Source: Uruburuella testudinis (GTDB lineage Bacteria; Pseudomonadota; Gammaproteobacteria; Burkholderiales; Neisseriaceae). From it: a stretch of DNA of 64,000 nucleotides. Below the pieces are notes generated by a model that ran no database searches, had not been told where the DNA came from, and was given only the letters and a program-made list of their open reading frames with translations. The stretch lies in assembly GCF_022870865.1 (NCBI RefSeq), contig NZ_CP091508.1:248001-312000 (forward strand), written 5' to 3'. Below are positions 45,824 to 54,739 of this stretch, in pieces (the stretch's first letter is position 1; the number at the start of each line of letters is the position of its first letter). Position numbers and translations under genes: made by a program.

Positions 45824-46069
45824 ATGCCCATTCACCAAAATAAGCTAACGGCGTTGGCGCGCTTGAGCTCGAAGAGGACGCTTAGGCTGTCCTGATGTGT
45901 CATATATCATCATCTTTTTTGCGCAGTAGATGCATTTTCAGGGGCAAAATACGCTTATAAATCGAATGGTCATGACACCCTAAGGCGCTGAACGCCAAGT
46001 CAGCCGGCTCCGTAGCTGTGTACTGTCTTCGGCTCGCCGCCTTGTCAGCTTACTTTTGTGGATGGGTAT
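45824..46069. repeat. Family 2 repeat interrupted by MITE-like family 1 copy F
   Basis: Left end ATGCCCATTCACCAAAATAA, right end TACTTTTGTGGATGGGTAT. MITE copy F (about 45882-45983; left half type 2, right half type 1, only about 100 bp) sits near the middle. The flanks GAGCTCGAAGAGGACGC and AGGCGCTGAACGCC rejoin to match the uninterrupted copy at 61265. Confidence 0.85.
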
Positions 46070-46145
46070 TGTTTGGTCTGAACGCAAAAAAGCAGACCCG
46101 CAAGCCTGCTTTTTATCTGCACGTGCCGGGCGGCACTTGCAAAAA

Positions 46146-47615
46146 TCAGCGCACTTCCATCACTTGCAGCATGTTGGTGCTGCCGCTCTCGCGCATGCGT
46201 GAGCCGCTGGTGATGATGTATTGGTCGCCGCTTTCCAGCACCTTGCGCTCAACCAGCATGGCTTCCACTTCATCCACAGCGGTATCGTGATCTTTGCTGG
46301 TGGCCAACATAATCGGGCGCACGCCGCGATACATGGCCATGCGGCGCTGGGCGGATACGCTCGGGGTGAGCGCGTAAACCGGCAGTTGGATGCTGTGGCG
46401 GCTGATTTGGAAGGCGGTGGAGCCGCTTTCGGTTAAGGCCACGATGGCTTTGGCCTGAACGGCGCGGGCAACGTGCACGGCGCCGCTGGCCACCGCTAGG
46501 TTGGTGCCCACCGGCGGGTGGATGTTGCTTTCGTCTACGCCGTTGAGCGAATCTTGTTCGGCTTCGGCGGCGGCGCAGATAATCGCCATTTGACGCACGG
46601 TTTCAAACGGATAGGCACCCACGGCGGTTTCGGCGGAACACATTACCGCATCGGTGCCGTCGAGCACGGCGTTGGCCACGTCGCTTACTTCGGCGCGGGT
46701 GGGCACGGGGTTGGTGATCATGCTTTCCATCATTTGGGTGGCGGTGATGCTGAAGCGGCGCAGCTCGCGGGCGCGTTTGATCATGCGTTTTTGCAGCGCG
46801 GGCACGGCGGCATTGCCGACTTCTACGGCCAAATCGCCGCGGGCTACCATGATGCCGTCTGAAGCTTTGATGATTTCGTCGAGGTTTTCAATCGCTTCCA
46901 CACGCTCGATTTTGGATACCAGGCCGGGGCGCACGGCATCGCTGCCCTGCATTTCCTGCTCGACCAAATCGCGGGCAATTTTGAGGTCTTCGGCCGATTT
47001 CACGAAGCTGACCGCCAGATAGTCGCAGCCGATGGCCACGGCGGTTTTGAGGTCGCGGAAATCTTTTTCGGTCAGCGCGCCGGCAGACAAGCCGCCGCCT
47101 TGTTTGTTGATGCCTTTGTTGGATTTGAGCTTGTGGCTGTTTTGCACGGTGGTGAGGATTTCGCTGCCGTTTACGCTGTCGACAATCAGGGTCAGCAGGC
47201 CGTCGTCGAGCAGCAAGATATCGCCGGCTTTGACATCGTTGGGCAGGTCGCGGTAGTCGAGGCCGACACGTTCGCGGGTGCCTTCGCCTTCATGGGCGGC
47301 ATCGAGCAGCAGCTTTTCGCCGGCGTTTAATTCGATAAAGCCGTTGACCAGTTTGCCCACGCGGATTTTCGGGCCTTGCAGGTCGGCCATAATGGCCACT
47401 TCATGGCCGGCGCGTTTGGCGGCTTCGCGTACGATTTTGGCGTTTTCCTGATGAAATTCGGCGGTGCCGTGGCTGAAGTTGAAGCGCACCACGTTGAGGC
47501 CGCCGACACGGATCATGTCTTCGAGCAGGTCAACATTGTTGCTGCCCGGGCCGAGTGTGGCCACGATTTTGGTGTTGTGGCGGATACGGGTTAAGTCGCG
47601 TTTGGTCGTGCTCAT
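46146..47615 (-). CDS. pyk: Pyruvate kinase
   Basis: Makes ATP and pyruvate from phosphoenolpyruvate in glycolysis. The 489-residue protein shows NTKIVATLGPGSNN, NFSHG, MADLQGPKIRVG, the catalytic lysine region LAVSFVKSAED, VARGDLAVEVG and TATQMMESMI. The C-terminal domain is regular. GAAAGGAAA precedes the ATG. A DUS (46853-46864, AT dialect) lies inside the gene. Which of the two bacterial isozymes it represents is not clear. Confidence 0.95.
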   Translation of the reverse strand: MSTTKRDLTRIRHNTKIVATLGPGSNNVDLLEDMIRVGGLNVVRFNFSHGTAEFHQENAKIVREAAKRAGHEVAIMADLQGPKIRVGKLVNGFIELNAGEKLLLDAAHEGEGTRERVGLDYRDLPNDVKAGDILLLDDGLLTLIVDSVNGSEILTTVQNSHKLKSNKGINKQGGGLSAGALTEKDFRDLKTAVAIGCDYLAVSFVKSAEDLKIARDLVEQEMQGSDAVRPGLVSKIERVEAIENLDEIIKASDGIMVARGDLAVEVGNAAVPALQKRMIKRARELRRFSITATQMMESMITNPVPTRAEVSDVANAVLDGTDAVMCSAETAVGAYPFETVRQMAIICAAAEAEQDSLNGVDESNIHPPVGTNLAVASGAVHVARAVQAKAIVALTESGSTAFQISRHSIQLPVYALTPSVSAQRRMAMYRGVRPIMLATSKDHDTAVDEVEAMLVERKVLESGDQYIITSGSRMRESGSTNMLQVMEVR

Positions 47616-47961
47616 ACGGCTTTCCTTTTAGCTGAAATGATGGGATTCGGTGGAAATTTTAGTTGCAGAATTGTAACCTGAAACCCTGATGGGCAGTCGG
47701 AAAATTACAGTTTTTTATGATTTAAACCAAATTATCGGCGCGCTGCCGCTGTATTTCTGCTTGGGTATTACGCGCATATTGTGAAGATGCACAATAAAAA
47801 GCGCTGAATTTGTTGGTGTTTACAATGAAGTTGTGTCGGGGCGGGTGAGTCATACGGCTGTAATATTGTTTCATATTTGTTTGACGAAAGAGCCTGGTGG
47901 CGTTGTTTTGCCGTGCTGTTTCTGTGCCGGGTTGTTTGACCGGTTTGTTGTGGCAAGCGGG

Positions 47962-47996
47962 GTTTCAGACGGCCTGAATATCAGGCCGTCTGAAAC
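47962..47996. terminator. Inverted DUS pair
   Basis: GTTTCAGACGGCCTGA and TCAGGCCGTCTGAAAC face each other over a tiny loop. The 47616-47960 stretch before it holds the pyk leader, and I see no gene in it. Confidence 0.8.
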
Positions 47997-48000
47997 ACTT

Positions 48001-48103
48001 ATACTGGTTCACAAAAGCAAGCGAACCCCGCGGCGAGTTGAAGGCGGTATATGCGTGCGGTGAGGCGCGCCGCCGCCGTTAGCTTATTGTTGTGAATGAG
48101 TAT
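48001..48103. repeat. Palindromic repeat family 2 copy
   Basis: Ends ATACTGGTTCACAAAAGCAA and TTATTGTTGTGAATGAGTAT; the middle is CG-rich (GGCGAGTTGAAGGCGG). It touches the stop codon of the gamma-carbonic anhydrase gene. Confidence 0.8.
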
Positions 48104-48645
48104 TAAGGCTGATGGCCCGATTGCTTGTGGTTGGCGGCCACGCGCATGTAGTGGGCGGCGGAATACACCAGAAAAGCTTTTTCTTCTTCTGTGAGCGCAC
48201 GTATCTGCTTGACCGGCGAGCCGACGTATAAATAACCGCCTGCCAGCCGTTTGCGCGGCGGCACCAGGCTGCATGCGCCGATCATCACATCATCTTCAAT
48301 CACCACATCATCCATAATGGTGCTGCCCATGCCTACCAGCACGCGGTTGCCGATGGTGCAGCCGTGCAGCATGACTTTGTGGCCGATGGTAACATCTTCG
48401 CCGATTACCAGCGGCGAGCCTTCGGGCTTGGCTTCGTTTTTGTGCGACACATGCAGCATGCTCAAATCTTGCACATTGCTGCGTGCGCCGATACGGATGC
48501 TGTTGACATCGCCGCGTATCACCGCAAACGGCCACACCGACACCTGTTCCGCCAGCGCCACCTCGCCGATCACCACGCAGGCAGGGTCGATATAGCAGCT
48601 TGCATCGATTTTAGGGCTCTGTTCCAGATAGGGGCGGATGTTCAT
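48103..48645 (-). CDS. Gamma-carbonic anhydrase family protein (YrdA/CaiE type)
   Basis: A 180-residue left-handed beta-helix protein built of hexapeptide repeats (from about residue 20). The zinc ligands of the gamma-carbonic anhydrase family are recognisable: MLHVSH, IGHKVMLHGC. Related YrdA-type proteins have uncertain activity. GGAGAAACC precedes ATG 48645. The stop codon lies at the edge of a family 2 repeat. Confidence 0.88.
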   Translation of the reverse strand: MNIRPYLEQSPKIDASCYIDPACVVIGEVALAEQVSVWPFAVIRGDVNSIRIGARSNVQDLSMLHVSHKNEAKPEGSPLVIGEDVTIGHKVMLHGCTIGNRVLVGMGSTIMDDVVIEDDVMIGACSLVPPRKRLAGGYLYVGSPVKQIRALTEEEKAFLVYSAAHYMRVAANHKQSGHQP

Positions 48646-48773
48646 GGTTTCTCCTTAAGTGTGTGTTTTCAGACGGCCTCAGTGCAGCCCGGGGCTTGCT
48701 TGCAGCATATAATAGAATCAGGCCGTCTGAAAAGCCTTATAATCAAACCATCATTTGCATGTGAAAGCACCCC

Positions 48774-49931
48774 ATGAATACCGTTGACCGACTTGCCCGC
48801 CTGATTGCTTTCGATACCACCAGCCGCTATTCCAATCTGGCGCTGATACACGATTGCGCCGATTATCTCGAATCGCTCGGCCTCAAGCCCTGGCTGGCGC
48901 ACAATCCCGAGCAGACCAAAGCCAATCTGTTTGCCACCATTCCCGCTGAGGGCGGCAGCACCGACGGCGGGCTGGTGCTGAGCGGCCACACCGATGTGGT
49001 GCCGACAGACGGCCAGCAGTGGCATTCCGACCCCTACACCGCCAATATCCGCAACGGCCGTCTTTACGGGCGCGGCAGCGCCGACATGAAAGGCTTTATC
49101 GCCGCCGTGCTTGCCGCTGCGCCCGCGATGGTGCAGGCCAAACTTAAACGCCCGTTGCACATCGCACTTTCATACGATGAAGAAATCGGTTGCCTCGGCG
49201 CGCCGGTGATGATTGCCGAATTGCAGCGGCGCGGCCTCGCGCCCGAACACTGCATAGTCGGTGAGCCCACGTCGATGCGCATGGTGGTGGCGCACAAAGG
49301 CATCCACACCTTCAAATGCGCCGTGCACGGCAAAGCCGCCCATTCATCGCTCACGCCGCAAGGGGTAAACGCCATCGAATATGCCGCCAAACTGATTGTG
49401 TTTATCAACGGCTTGGCAGGCCGTCTGAAAGCCCGCCACGACACCGACCCCGATTACGACGTGCCGTTTTCCACTCTGAGTGTCAACACCATCGGCGGCG
49501 GCATTGCCGGCAATATCGTGCCGCAGCTGTGCGAATTCGAATTCGACTACCGCAACCTGCCGCACATGAGCCCCGCCGATATTCTTGCGCCGATTGAAAC
49601 GCATATCCGCGAAGTGTTGCAGCCGCAGATGCAGGCGGTGGATGAGGCTTGCGGCATTGAAGTGAAACACGGCGAAAACGTGCCCGCCATGCCCGAAGCC
49701 GAAGCGCGGCTGCTGCATGAGCTGGTTACTCAGCTGGTAGAAGATTCCGCCCGCCTGAAAGTGGCCTATGCCACCGAAGGCGGCCAGTTTCAGCAGGCCG
49801 GTATCGCCACCGTGATTTGCGGCCCCGGCAATATCGAGCAGGCGCACAAAGCCGATGAATTTGTCGAGCTGGCGCAACTGGCGCGGTGCGATGCCTTTTT
49901 GCAGAAACTGATTGCCGCGCAGAGCGTTTGA
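48774..49931 (+). CDS. argE: Acetylornithine deacetylase
   Basis: M20-family zinc hydrolase that removes acetate from N-acetylornithine in arginine synthesis. The 385-residue protein shows the zinc motif LSGHTDVVP (H72, D74), GRGSADMKGF, YDEEIGCLGA with the catalytic glutamate, VGEPTSMR, and the ArgE-type end GPGNIEQAHKADEFVEL. The dapE family is similar, but the C-terminal signature and length favour ArgE. Two TATAAT-like sites (48708 and 48738) precede it. DUS copies lie at 48720 and inside the gene near 49417. Confidence 0.88.
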   Translation: MNTVDRLARLIAFDTTSRYSNLALIHDCADYLESLGLKPWLAHNPEQTKANLFATIPAEGGSTDGGLVLSGHTDVVPTDGQQWHSDPYTANIRNGRLYGRGSADMKGFIAAVLAAAPAMVQAKLKRPLHIALSYDEEIGCLGAPVMIAELQRRGLAPEHCIVGEPTSMRMVVAHKGIHTFKCAVHGKAAHSSLTPQGVNAIEYAAKLIVFINGLAGRLKARHDTDPDYDVPFSTLSVNTIGGGIAGNIVPQLCEFEFDYRNLPHMSPADILAPIETHIREVLQPQMQAVDEACGIEVKHGENVPAMPEAEARLLHELVTQLVEDSARLKVAYATEGGQFQQAGIATVICGPGNIEQAHKADEFVELAQLARCDAFLQKLIAAQSV

Positions 49932-49943
49932 GCGGACAGACAA

Positions 49944-49976
49944 AAGGCCGTCTGAAGATATGGTTTCAGACGGCCT
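49944..49976. terminator. Inverted DUS terminator after argE
   Basis: AGGCCGTCTGAA faces TTTCAGACGGCCT over a 7-base loop. Confidence 0.85.
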
Positions 49977-50005
49977 GAGAGCGGATTGTCAGGCTTTTTG
50001 ATTAC

Positions 50006-50169
50006 TAGGGTGCCCTGACCATTCATATATCATCATCTTTTTTTCGCTAAAAGCACATCTGCTGCGTTAAAAAGCCTCGCAAGATGCCCAATCTTGCTGC
50101 GTTTTTTGCCTTGCATCTGTGCTGTTATCACAAAAAATCTGAATCATTCTGAATGGTCAGGGCATTCTA
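50006..50169. repeat. MITE-like family 1, copy G (type 2)
   Basis: 164 bp with ends TAGGGTGCCCTGACCATTC and GAATGGTCAGGGCATTCTA. The subterminal parts (CATATATCATCATC and CACAAAAAATCTGAATCATT) differ from type 1 while the central hairpin (CTCGCAAGAT/ATCTTGCTGCG) is the same. Confidence 0.9.
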
Positions 50170-50313
50170 TAGAAACGGCAATTAAATAACTGAATTTCTT
50201 AAATCAATCTAATTGTTTTAAAAAGAAATTAACAAAAGATTTTTAGAATTAGAATTGCCGAATAGCATACCTTAGAAATGAAGTGATTGGGCGATAATGG
50301 TTGATAACAGGTA

Positions 50314-51168
50314 TCAGCGTTTGCCGCCGAAGCCGATTTCAAGATCTTGCTCTTCCAGCTCAAATTCAGAGCTGCCTGGGCGTGTGAATTCGGCCATACC
50401 GGCAAGCTCGTTGGCTTGAGGGCCGAAAAAGCCCAAGCCGTATGTGCCGCTCCCTAATTTGGCGGAGACGGCGCTACTGCTATCTAGAGATACGCCTGCA
50501 CCATTGAAATTCTCATCTTTTATTCGAGTAATCGGAGCGCTGTTCAGCGTGATATCGCCGAAGGTTGCCAGTCCTGTAATCCTGCCGCTGCCAAGCTTGC
50601 GGCCGAAGTCTGCGGTATAAGTCAGCGTGCCTTTTTCACCCGCGCTGAATGCTTCACCTTTATAGGTGTAGCGGCCTGTGCCGGGTAATGCATCAAAGGG
50701 GGTTGCATCGCCTTGAATCTCCGCTACTGAAAATGCATCAATCAGCTCGGGTTGGTTGTTGTTGTTACTGCGATATTGATTGTGTATATAGTTGCCGGCC
50801 ACCACTGAATAGGCTTGTTTGTAGAGATACAATTTGCCGTCGTAAGCTTTCTGATAATCGCCGGTTGGGTTTTTTATCGTCAGCCCGCTATCCAATGCGG
50901 TTTCCGTCAAGCCTTGCGGGTAGTGCGAAATATCAATCGTGTCGCCGCTGTGATAGGTTTTGCCGTCAAGCTTGATGTAATAGTTGTAAGAATCATCATC
51001 CGACCATTCCGGTATTTGTATTGTGCGGTAACCGTTGGCCGGTGTGGTTGGATTTAAAGGTGTGGTGGTGGCATCAGCAGACAGATTACCCGTGCTGCTA
51101 CCGCTACTACCGCAAGCAGCCAGAGTCAAGGTGGCGGCAAATACGCCGAGCAGAGATAAGCGTGACAT
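50314..51168 (-). CDS. fHbp/TbpB-like surface lipoprotein
   Basis: A 284-residue lipoprotein: signal peptide with lipobox LAAC (C19), a GSSGSS spacer typical of surface-exposed Neisseria lipoproteins, then a divergent N-terminal half and a C-terminal TbpB-type eight-stranded barrel (about residues 165-284). The stretch AEIQGDATPFDALPGTGRYT..GEAFSAGEKGTLTYTADF..LGSGRI and GTYGLGFFGPQANELAGMAEF matches meningococcal factor H binding protein ([50 protein letters not shown]) in order and spacing, from memory. A Slam-type export partner is not in the window. Whether it binds factor H cannot be said. Confidence 0.75.
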   Translation of the reverse strand: MSRLSLLGVFAATLTLAACGSSGSSTGNLSADATTTPLNPTTPANGYRTIQIPEWSDDDSYNYYIKLDGKTYHSGDTIDISHYPQGLTETALDSGLTIKNPTGDYQKAYDGKLYLYKQAYSVVAGNYIHNQYRSNNNNQPELIDAFSVAEIQGDATPFDALPGTGRYTYKGEAFSAGEKGTLTYTADFGRKLGSGRITGLATFGDITLNSAPITRIKDENFNGAGVSLDSSSAVSAKLGSGTYGLGFFGPQANELAGMAEFTRPGSSEFELEEQDLEIGFGGKR

Positions 51169-51265
51169 TCAAGTTCCCTTAAGTTTAAATAACTGAGGGA
51201 TTTTATCATTTTATGTAAAGAAATAGTTATTGGGTTGATGTTTTTTTGATTTTCATTATGCGCGA

Positions 51266-52081
51266 TTACCATTGTCCGCAGGTGATTCTATCCAATCCGG
51301 CCAAATCAACCAACGTCACCACCTCTTTAAAACCGCTGCCGGTAAAAATTTCCCGTGCTGCGGCGCCTTGATTGAAGCCGTGTTCCACCATCAGCCGGCC
51401 GCTGTGTTTCAAATACTGCGGCGCATTTTCAACCAGCGTGCGGATGCAGCTCAGGCCGTCTGAAAAATCGGTGAGCGCGTGTTGCGGTTCGAAGCGTAAA
51501 TCGCCTTGTGTCAAATGGGCATCGCCGGCTTCGATATAGGGCGGGTTCGACACAATCACATCGTAGCTGCCGCATTCAGACGGCCTGTCGACAGCAAACC
51601 ACGAGCCGTGGGCAAATTCGATTGTTGCCCCCAATGCCTGTGCATTTTGTGCGGCCACCGCCAGCGCGGCCCGGCTGATATCGGAAGCGCGCACCCGGGC
51701 ATCGGGCCGCTCCAGTGCGATGGTAACGGCAACGGCGCCGCTGCCCGTGCCCAAATCCCACACCTTGCCGCCCGGCGGCAAATGCGCCAACGCGGCTTCG
51801 ACCAGGTGTTCGGTTTCGGGGCGGGGAATCAATACGGCGGGGGTAACGGCAAACGGGCGGCCGTAAAATTCGCGGCTGCCCAAAATATAGGCCATCGGCT
51901 CGCCCTGCAAACGGCGGGCGGCCAAGGCATCAAGCGTTGTTTGAATATCGGCGGCCAGGATGTTGCCGTCGCGGGTAATCAGTTGGGCACGGCTCAGGCC
52001 GGTTGCCTGTTGCAGCAGCATGCGGGCTTCTGATTTCGGGAGCGGGCTGTTTTGCAGCCATTGGGCAAGGGTTTGCGGCAT
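51266..52081 (-). CDS. prmC: Release factor glutamine methyltransferase PrmC
   Basis: Methylates the GGQ glutamine of peptide release factors RF1 and RF2. The 271-residue protein shows the SAM motif VWDLGTGSGAVAVTIAL and the catalytic NPPY (VSNPPYIEAGD). The ATG is at 52081. The mgtE gene precedes it by 33 bases on the same strand. Reverse DUS copies lie in the gene (about 51452 and 51579). Confidence 0.93.
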   Translation of the reverse strand: MPQTLAQWLQNSPLPKSEARMLLQQATGLSRAQLITRDGNILAADIQTTLDALAARRLQGEPMAYILGSREFYGRPFAVTPAVLIPRPETEHLVEAALAHLPPGGKVWDLGTGSGAVAVTIALERPDARVRASDISRAALAVAAQNAQALGATIEFAHGSWFAVDRPSECGSYDVIVSNPPYIEAGDAHLTQGDLRFEPQHALTDFSDGLSCIRTLVENAPQYLKHSGRLMVEHGFNQGAAAREIFTGSGFKEVVTLVDLAGLDRITCGQW

Positions 52082-52114
52082 GGGTTAAACGCTTTCAGAC
52101 GGCCTTCGGTGGGT

Positions 52115-53551
52115 TTACAATAAAAATATCGTGGCCAAGCCCAGGAAAATCAGAAAACCGCCGGAGTCGGTCACTGCGGTAATCAGCACCGAGCTGCCGA
52201 GCGCCGGATCGCGGCCGGCTTTTTCCATCGCCACGGGAATCAACACGCCCACAGTAGCCGCGAGCAAGAGGTTGAGCGTCATCGCCGCCACCATCACCAG
52301 GCCGATGCCGGGGCTGTCGTACAGCAGCCACGACACCAAGCCCATCACGCTGCCCCAAATCACACCGTTAACCAGCGCCACCGCCACTTCTTTTTTCAGC
52401 AGCCGCCGCGCCTGGTTGCCGGAAAGCTGGCCGGTGGCCATGGCGCGCACAATCATGGTGATGGTCTGGTTGCCCGAATTGCCGCCGATGCCGGCCACAA
52501 TCGGCATCAGCGCCGCCAGCGCTACAATTTTGGCAATCGAGCCTTCAAAAGCGCCAATCACGCGGCTGGCGATAAAAGCTGTGCACAAATTGATGGCCAG
52601 CCACATCCAGCGGTTTTTCACTGAATCGAGCACCGGCGCAAACAAATCTTCTTCTTCTTGCAAACCGGCCATGTTCAACATATCGGCCTCAGATTCTTCA
52701 CGAATCACGTCAACCATTTCATCAATGGTAACCCGGCCGATCAGCTTTTTGTTTTCATCGACCACCGGCGCGGTTACCAAGTCGTAGCGCTCAAACGCCT
52801 GTGCCGCTTCTTCGGCATCGTCTTCCGGGCGGAAGCGCACCACTTCGGTGGCCATCACATTTTCCACCCGCTCTTCAGGGTCGGCCACCAATAATTTGCG
52901 AATCGGCAACACCCCCTGCAACACCTCGTGATCATCAACCACAAAAATCTTGTCGGTGTGGTCGGGCAGCTGCTCGAAGCGGCGCAGATAGCGCAATACC
53001 ACTTCGCAGCTGACATCGGCGCGGATGCTCACCAGCTCGAAATCCATCAGCGCCCCCACTTGGTCGTCTTCATACGACATCGCCGCCTGCACTTGCGCGC
53101 GCTCTTCTTCATCGCGGGTTTTCAGCGCTTCATACACCACCTGGTTGGGCAGGTCGTCGGCCAGTTCGGCCAATTCATCGGCATCCAGATCTTCCACCGC
53201 GGCCAGGAGCTCTTCCTTATCCATGGTTTCAATCAGGGTTTCGCGCACCGCATCAGATACTTCGAGCAACACCTCGCCGTCTTCTTCGGGCGCGGCCAAA
53301 TGCCATACCAGCATCCGCTCTTTTTGCGGCAGCGATTCCAACACCGTGGCCACATCGGCCGGGTGCAGCTCGCGCAAAAGGCCGATTAATTCTACCAGGC
53401 AGGTATTGAGTTTGTGCTCTTCAAGCGGCCGGTTGGCTTCGATTTGCTCATAAACGGGCAACAGCGATTCTGCCAGCTCGTGAATGCGGGCGATATCCAG
53501 CGGCAGCCGTTCAAGGTCTGTTTGAGAAGGGTTTTGTGCTTCGATGCTCAT
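52115..53551 (-). CDS. mgtE: Magnesium transporter MgtE
   Basis: Inner-membrane magnesium channel gated by its cytosolic magnesium-binding domains. The 478-residue protein has an N-terminal helical domain (about 20-135), a tandem CBS domain (about 140-270; VSIRADVSCEVVLRYLRR, FVVDDHEVLQGVLPIRKLL), and five C-terminal helices with SNKRWMWL-like entry and GGNSGNQTITMIVRA. I start it at ATG 53551 (MSIEAQNPS) with GGAG upstream; seven more in-frame codons are possible. I see no M-box riboswitch in the leader. Confidence 0.93.
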   Translation of the reverse strand: MSIEAQNPSQTDLERLPLDIARIHELAESLLPVYEQIEANRPLEEHKLNTCLVELIGLLRELHPADVATVLESLPQKERMLVWHLAAPEEDGEVLLEVSDAVRETLIETMDKEELLAAVEDLDADELAELADDLPNQVVYEALKTRDEEERAQVQAAMSYEDDQVGALMDFELVSIRADVSCEVVLRYLRRFEQLPDHTDKIFVVDDHEVLQGVLPIRKLLVADPEERVENVMATEVVRFRPEDDAEEAAQAFERYDLVTAPVVDENKKLIGRVTIDEMVDVIREESEADMLNMAGLQEEEDLFAPVLDSVKNRWMWLAINLCTAFIASRVIGAFEGSIAKIVALAALMPIVAGIGGNSGNQTITMIVRAMATGQLSGNQARRLLKKEVAVALVNGVIWGSVMGLVSWLLYDSPGIGLVMVAAMTLNLLLAATVGVLIPVAMEKAGRDPALGSSVLITAVTDSGGFLIFLGLATIFLL

Positions 53552-54168
53552 AAATACTCCGCCCGCCGGCAAGCGCGGACGCGTATTCGGGCGGGGTTAG
53601 ATGCGTGATTCGGATGATGTGTTAAATGAACTGGGAAGGTCCATGATATATGCCTGCGACACCGCAAGCCTTAGAGTGGAAAACGGGGCGTATTCTACAC
53701 CTTTCAGACGGCATTACCAACACTTTTGCCAGTGTACGCAGCGAATGTGTCACCACGTAGACGATGATGCGGCTGTGCTGGCGGCAGATGTGGAAATCAC
53801 CTCGATGCCGTCTGAAAAGCCGCATTGGTTTTCAGAACAGCGGGCCTGTATTTGGCCGGCTTTCTGCTTATTGCCTATATGAAACATCACGTTGCTTTTC
53901 TATATGTTATAATAAACGGTTATTTGATTGTATAAAGAGGAGCGGTTTTTCAGAAAGCGGCCTATCCTTGTTATCAAGTCATAAAAAGGCAACGCCATGA
54001 AATCGGCGATTGGCATGGTTGCCGGGACACCCTCGTAAACAATCTATTGCGCCAAACAATGCACGATTTTGTTTTGGGGTTTGCTGGGGCAATCAATATT
54101 TTGATTGAGTCGGGTTTCAAGGTGCATTTTTTATAAAAATTTGGCCGTCTGAATGGAGAGAAACGAAT

Positions 54169-54543
54169 ATGCGCTATTTCTTTGCCGTTTGTGTTTTGCT
54201 GTGCACCTCAATGGTGTGGGCTCAGCGTGCCATACCGCAAGATATGGATGTGGCGGTATTGAAACGAGTAAGCTACCCGCAAATTGTGTTGAGCAATGAC
54301 GGGCTCTCTTGGTTAAAAATACTAACCTTGGGCTGGCTTGACCGTTCGGCTGTCTTTGAGGTGGCGCCTGCGGTGCGCATCAGGGATGAGCATAACCGCT
54401 TTATCGTTCGGGGAAAGTTGGTTGCCAAAACAGGTAAAACCGTTGCGGTAAGGCGTGATGGTGGTAATCGTATTTTGGAAATCTGGGTGCTTTCCGAACC
54501 GGAGCGGCAGGTTTTCGAGCAGCTTGGTCGCGAGGTCTTTTGA
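54169..54543 (+). CDS. Unknown secreted protein
   Basis: A 124-residue protein with a Sec signal peptide cut after VWA (residues 1-18). The mature part contains beta-rich segments (VAVLKRVSYPQIVLS, FEVAPAVRIRDEHNRFIVRG) and a C-terminal helix (EPERQVFEQLG). No family recognised. GGAGAG, next to a DUS, precedes ATG 54169. The stop codon TGA falls inside the worn left end of MITE copy H. In the 617-base gap before it (53552-54168), after a DUS or two and a small hairpin near 53988-54023, I see no gene. Confidence 0.7.
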   Translation: MRYFFAVCVLLCTSMVWAQRAIPQDMDVAVLKRVSYPQIVLSNDGLSWLKILTLGWLDRSAVFEVAPAVRIRDEHNRFIVRGKLVAKTGKTVAVRRDGGNRILEIWVLSEPERQVFEQLGREVF

Positions 54544-54695
54544 GTATTTGATTGACGGGTGCTTGTTGCTCCTAAAAACGCATATGCTGCGTTAAAAAGC
54601 CTCGCAAGATATCTAAATCTTGCGGCGTTTTTTGCCTTGCACCTGTATTTTTATCACAAAAAATCTGAAGAATTCTGAATTGTCGGGAAACCCTT
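54544..54695. repeat. MITE-like family 1, copy H (mosaic)
   Basis: The left part (GACGGGTGCTTGTTGCTCCT) is type 1 and the right part (TTATCACAAAAAATCTGAAG) is type 2. The left terminal repeat is lost into the preceding gene end; the right is worn (GAATTGTCGGGAAACCCT). Confidence 0.8.
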
Positions 54696-54739
54696 CAGAT
54701 AAGCAATTTAAAGTTATTGTTATTTAAGTTAGAAAAATC

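Noticed and set aside
53552..53700. An M-box riboswitch before mgtE
   Set aside because: No M-box core could be recognised and the leader is short; such elements are mainly known from Gram-positive bacteria.
53881..53940. Promoter with TTGCTT and TATAAT
   Set aside because: The spacing is only 10 bases and no gene begins within the next 200 bases.
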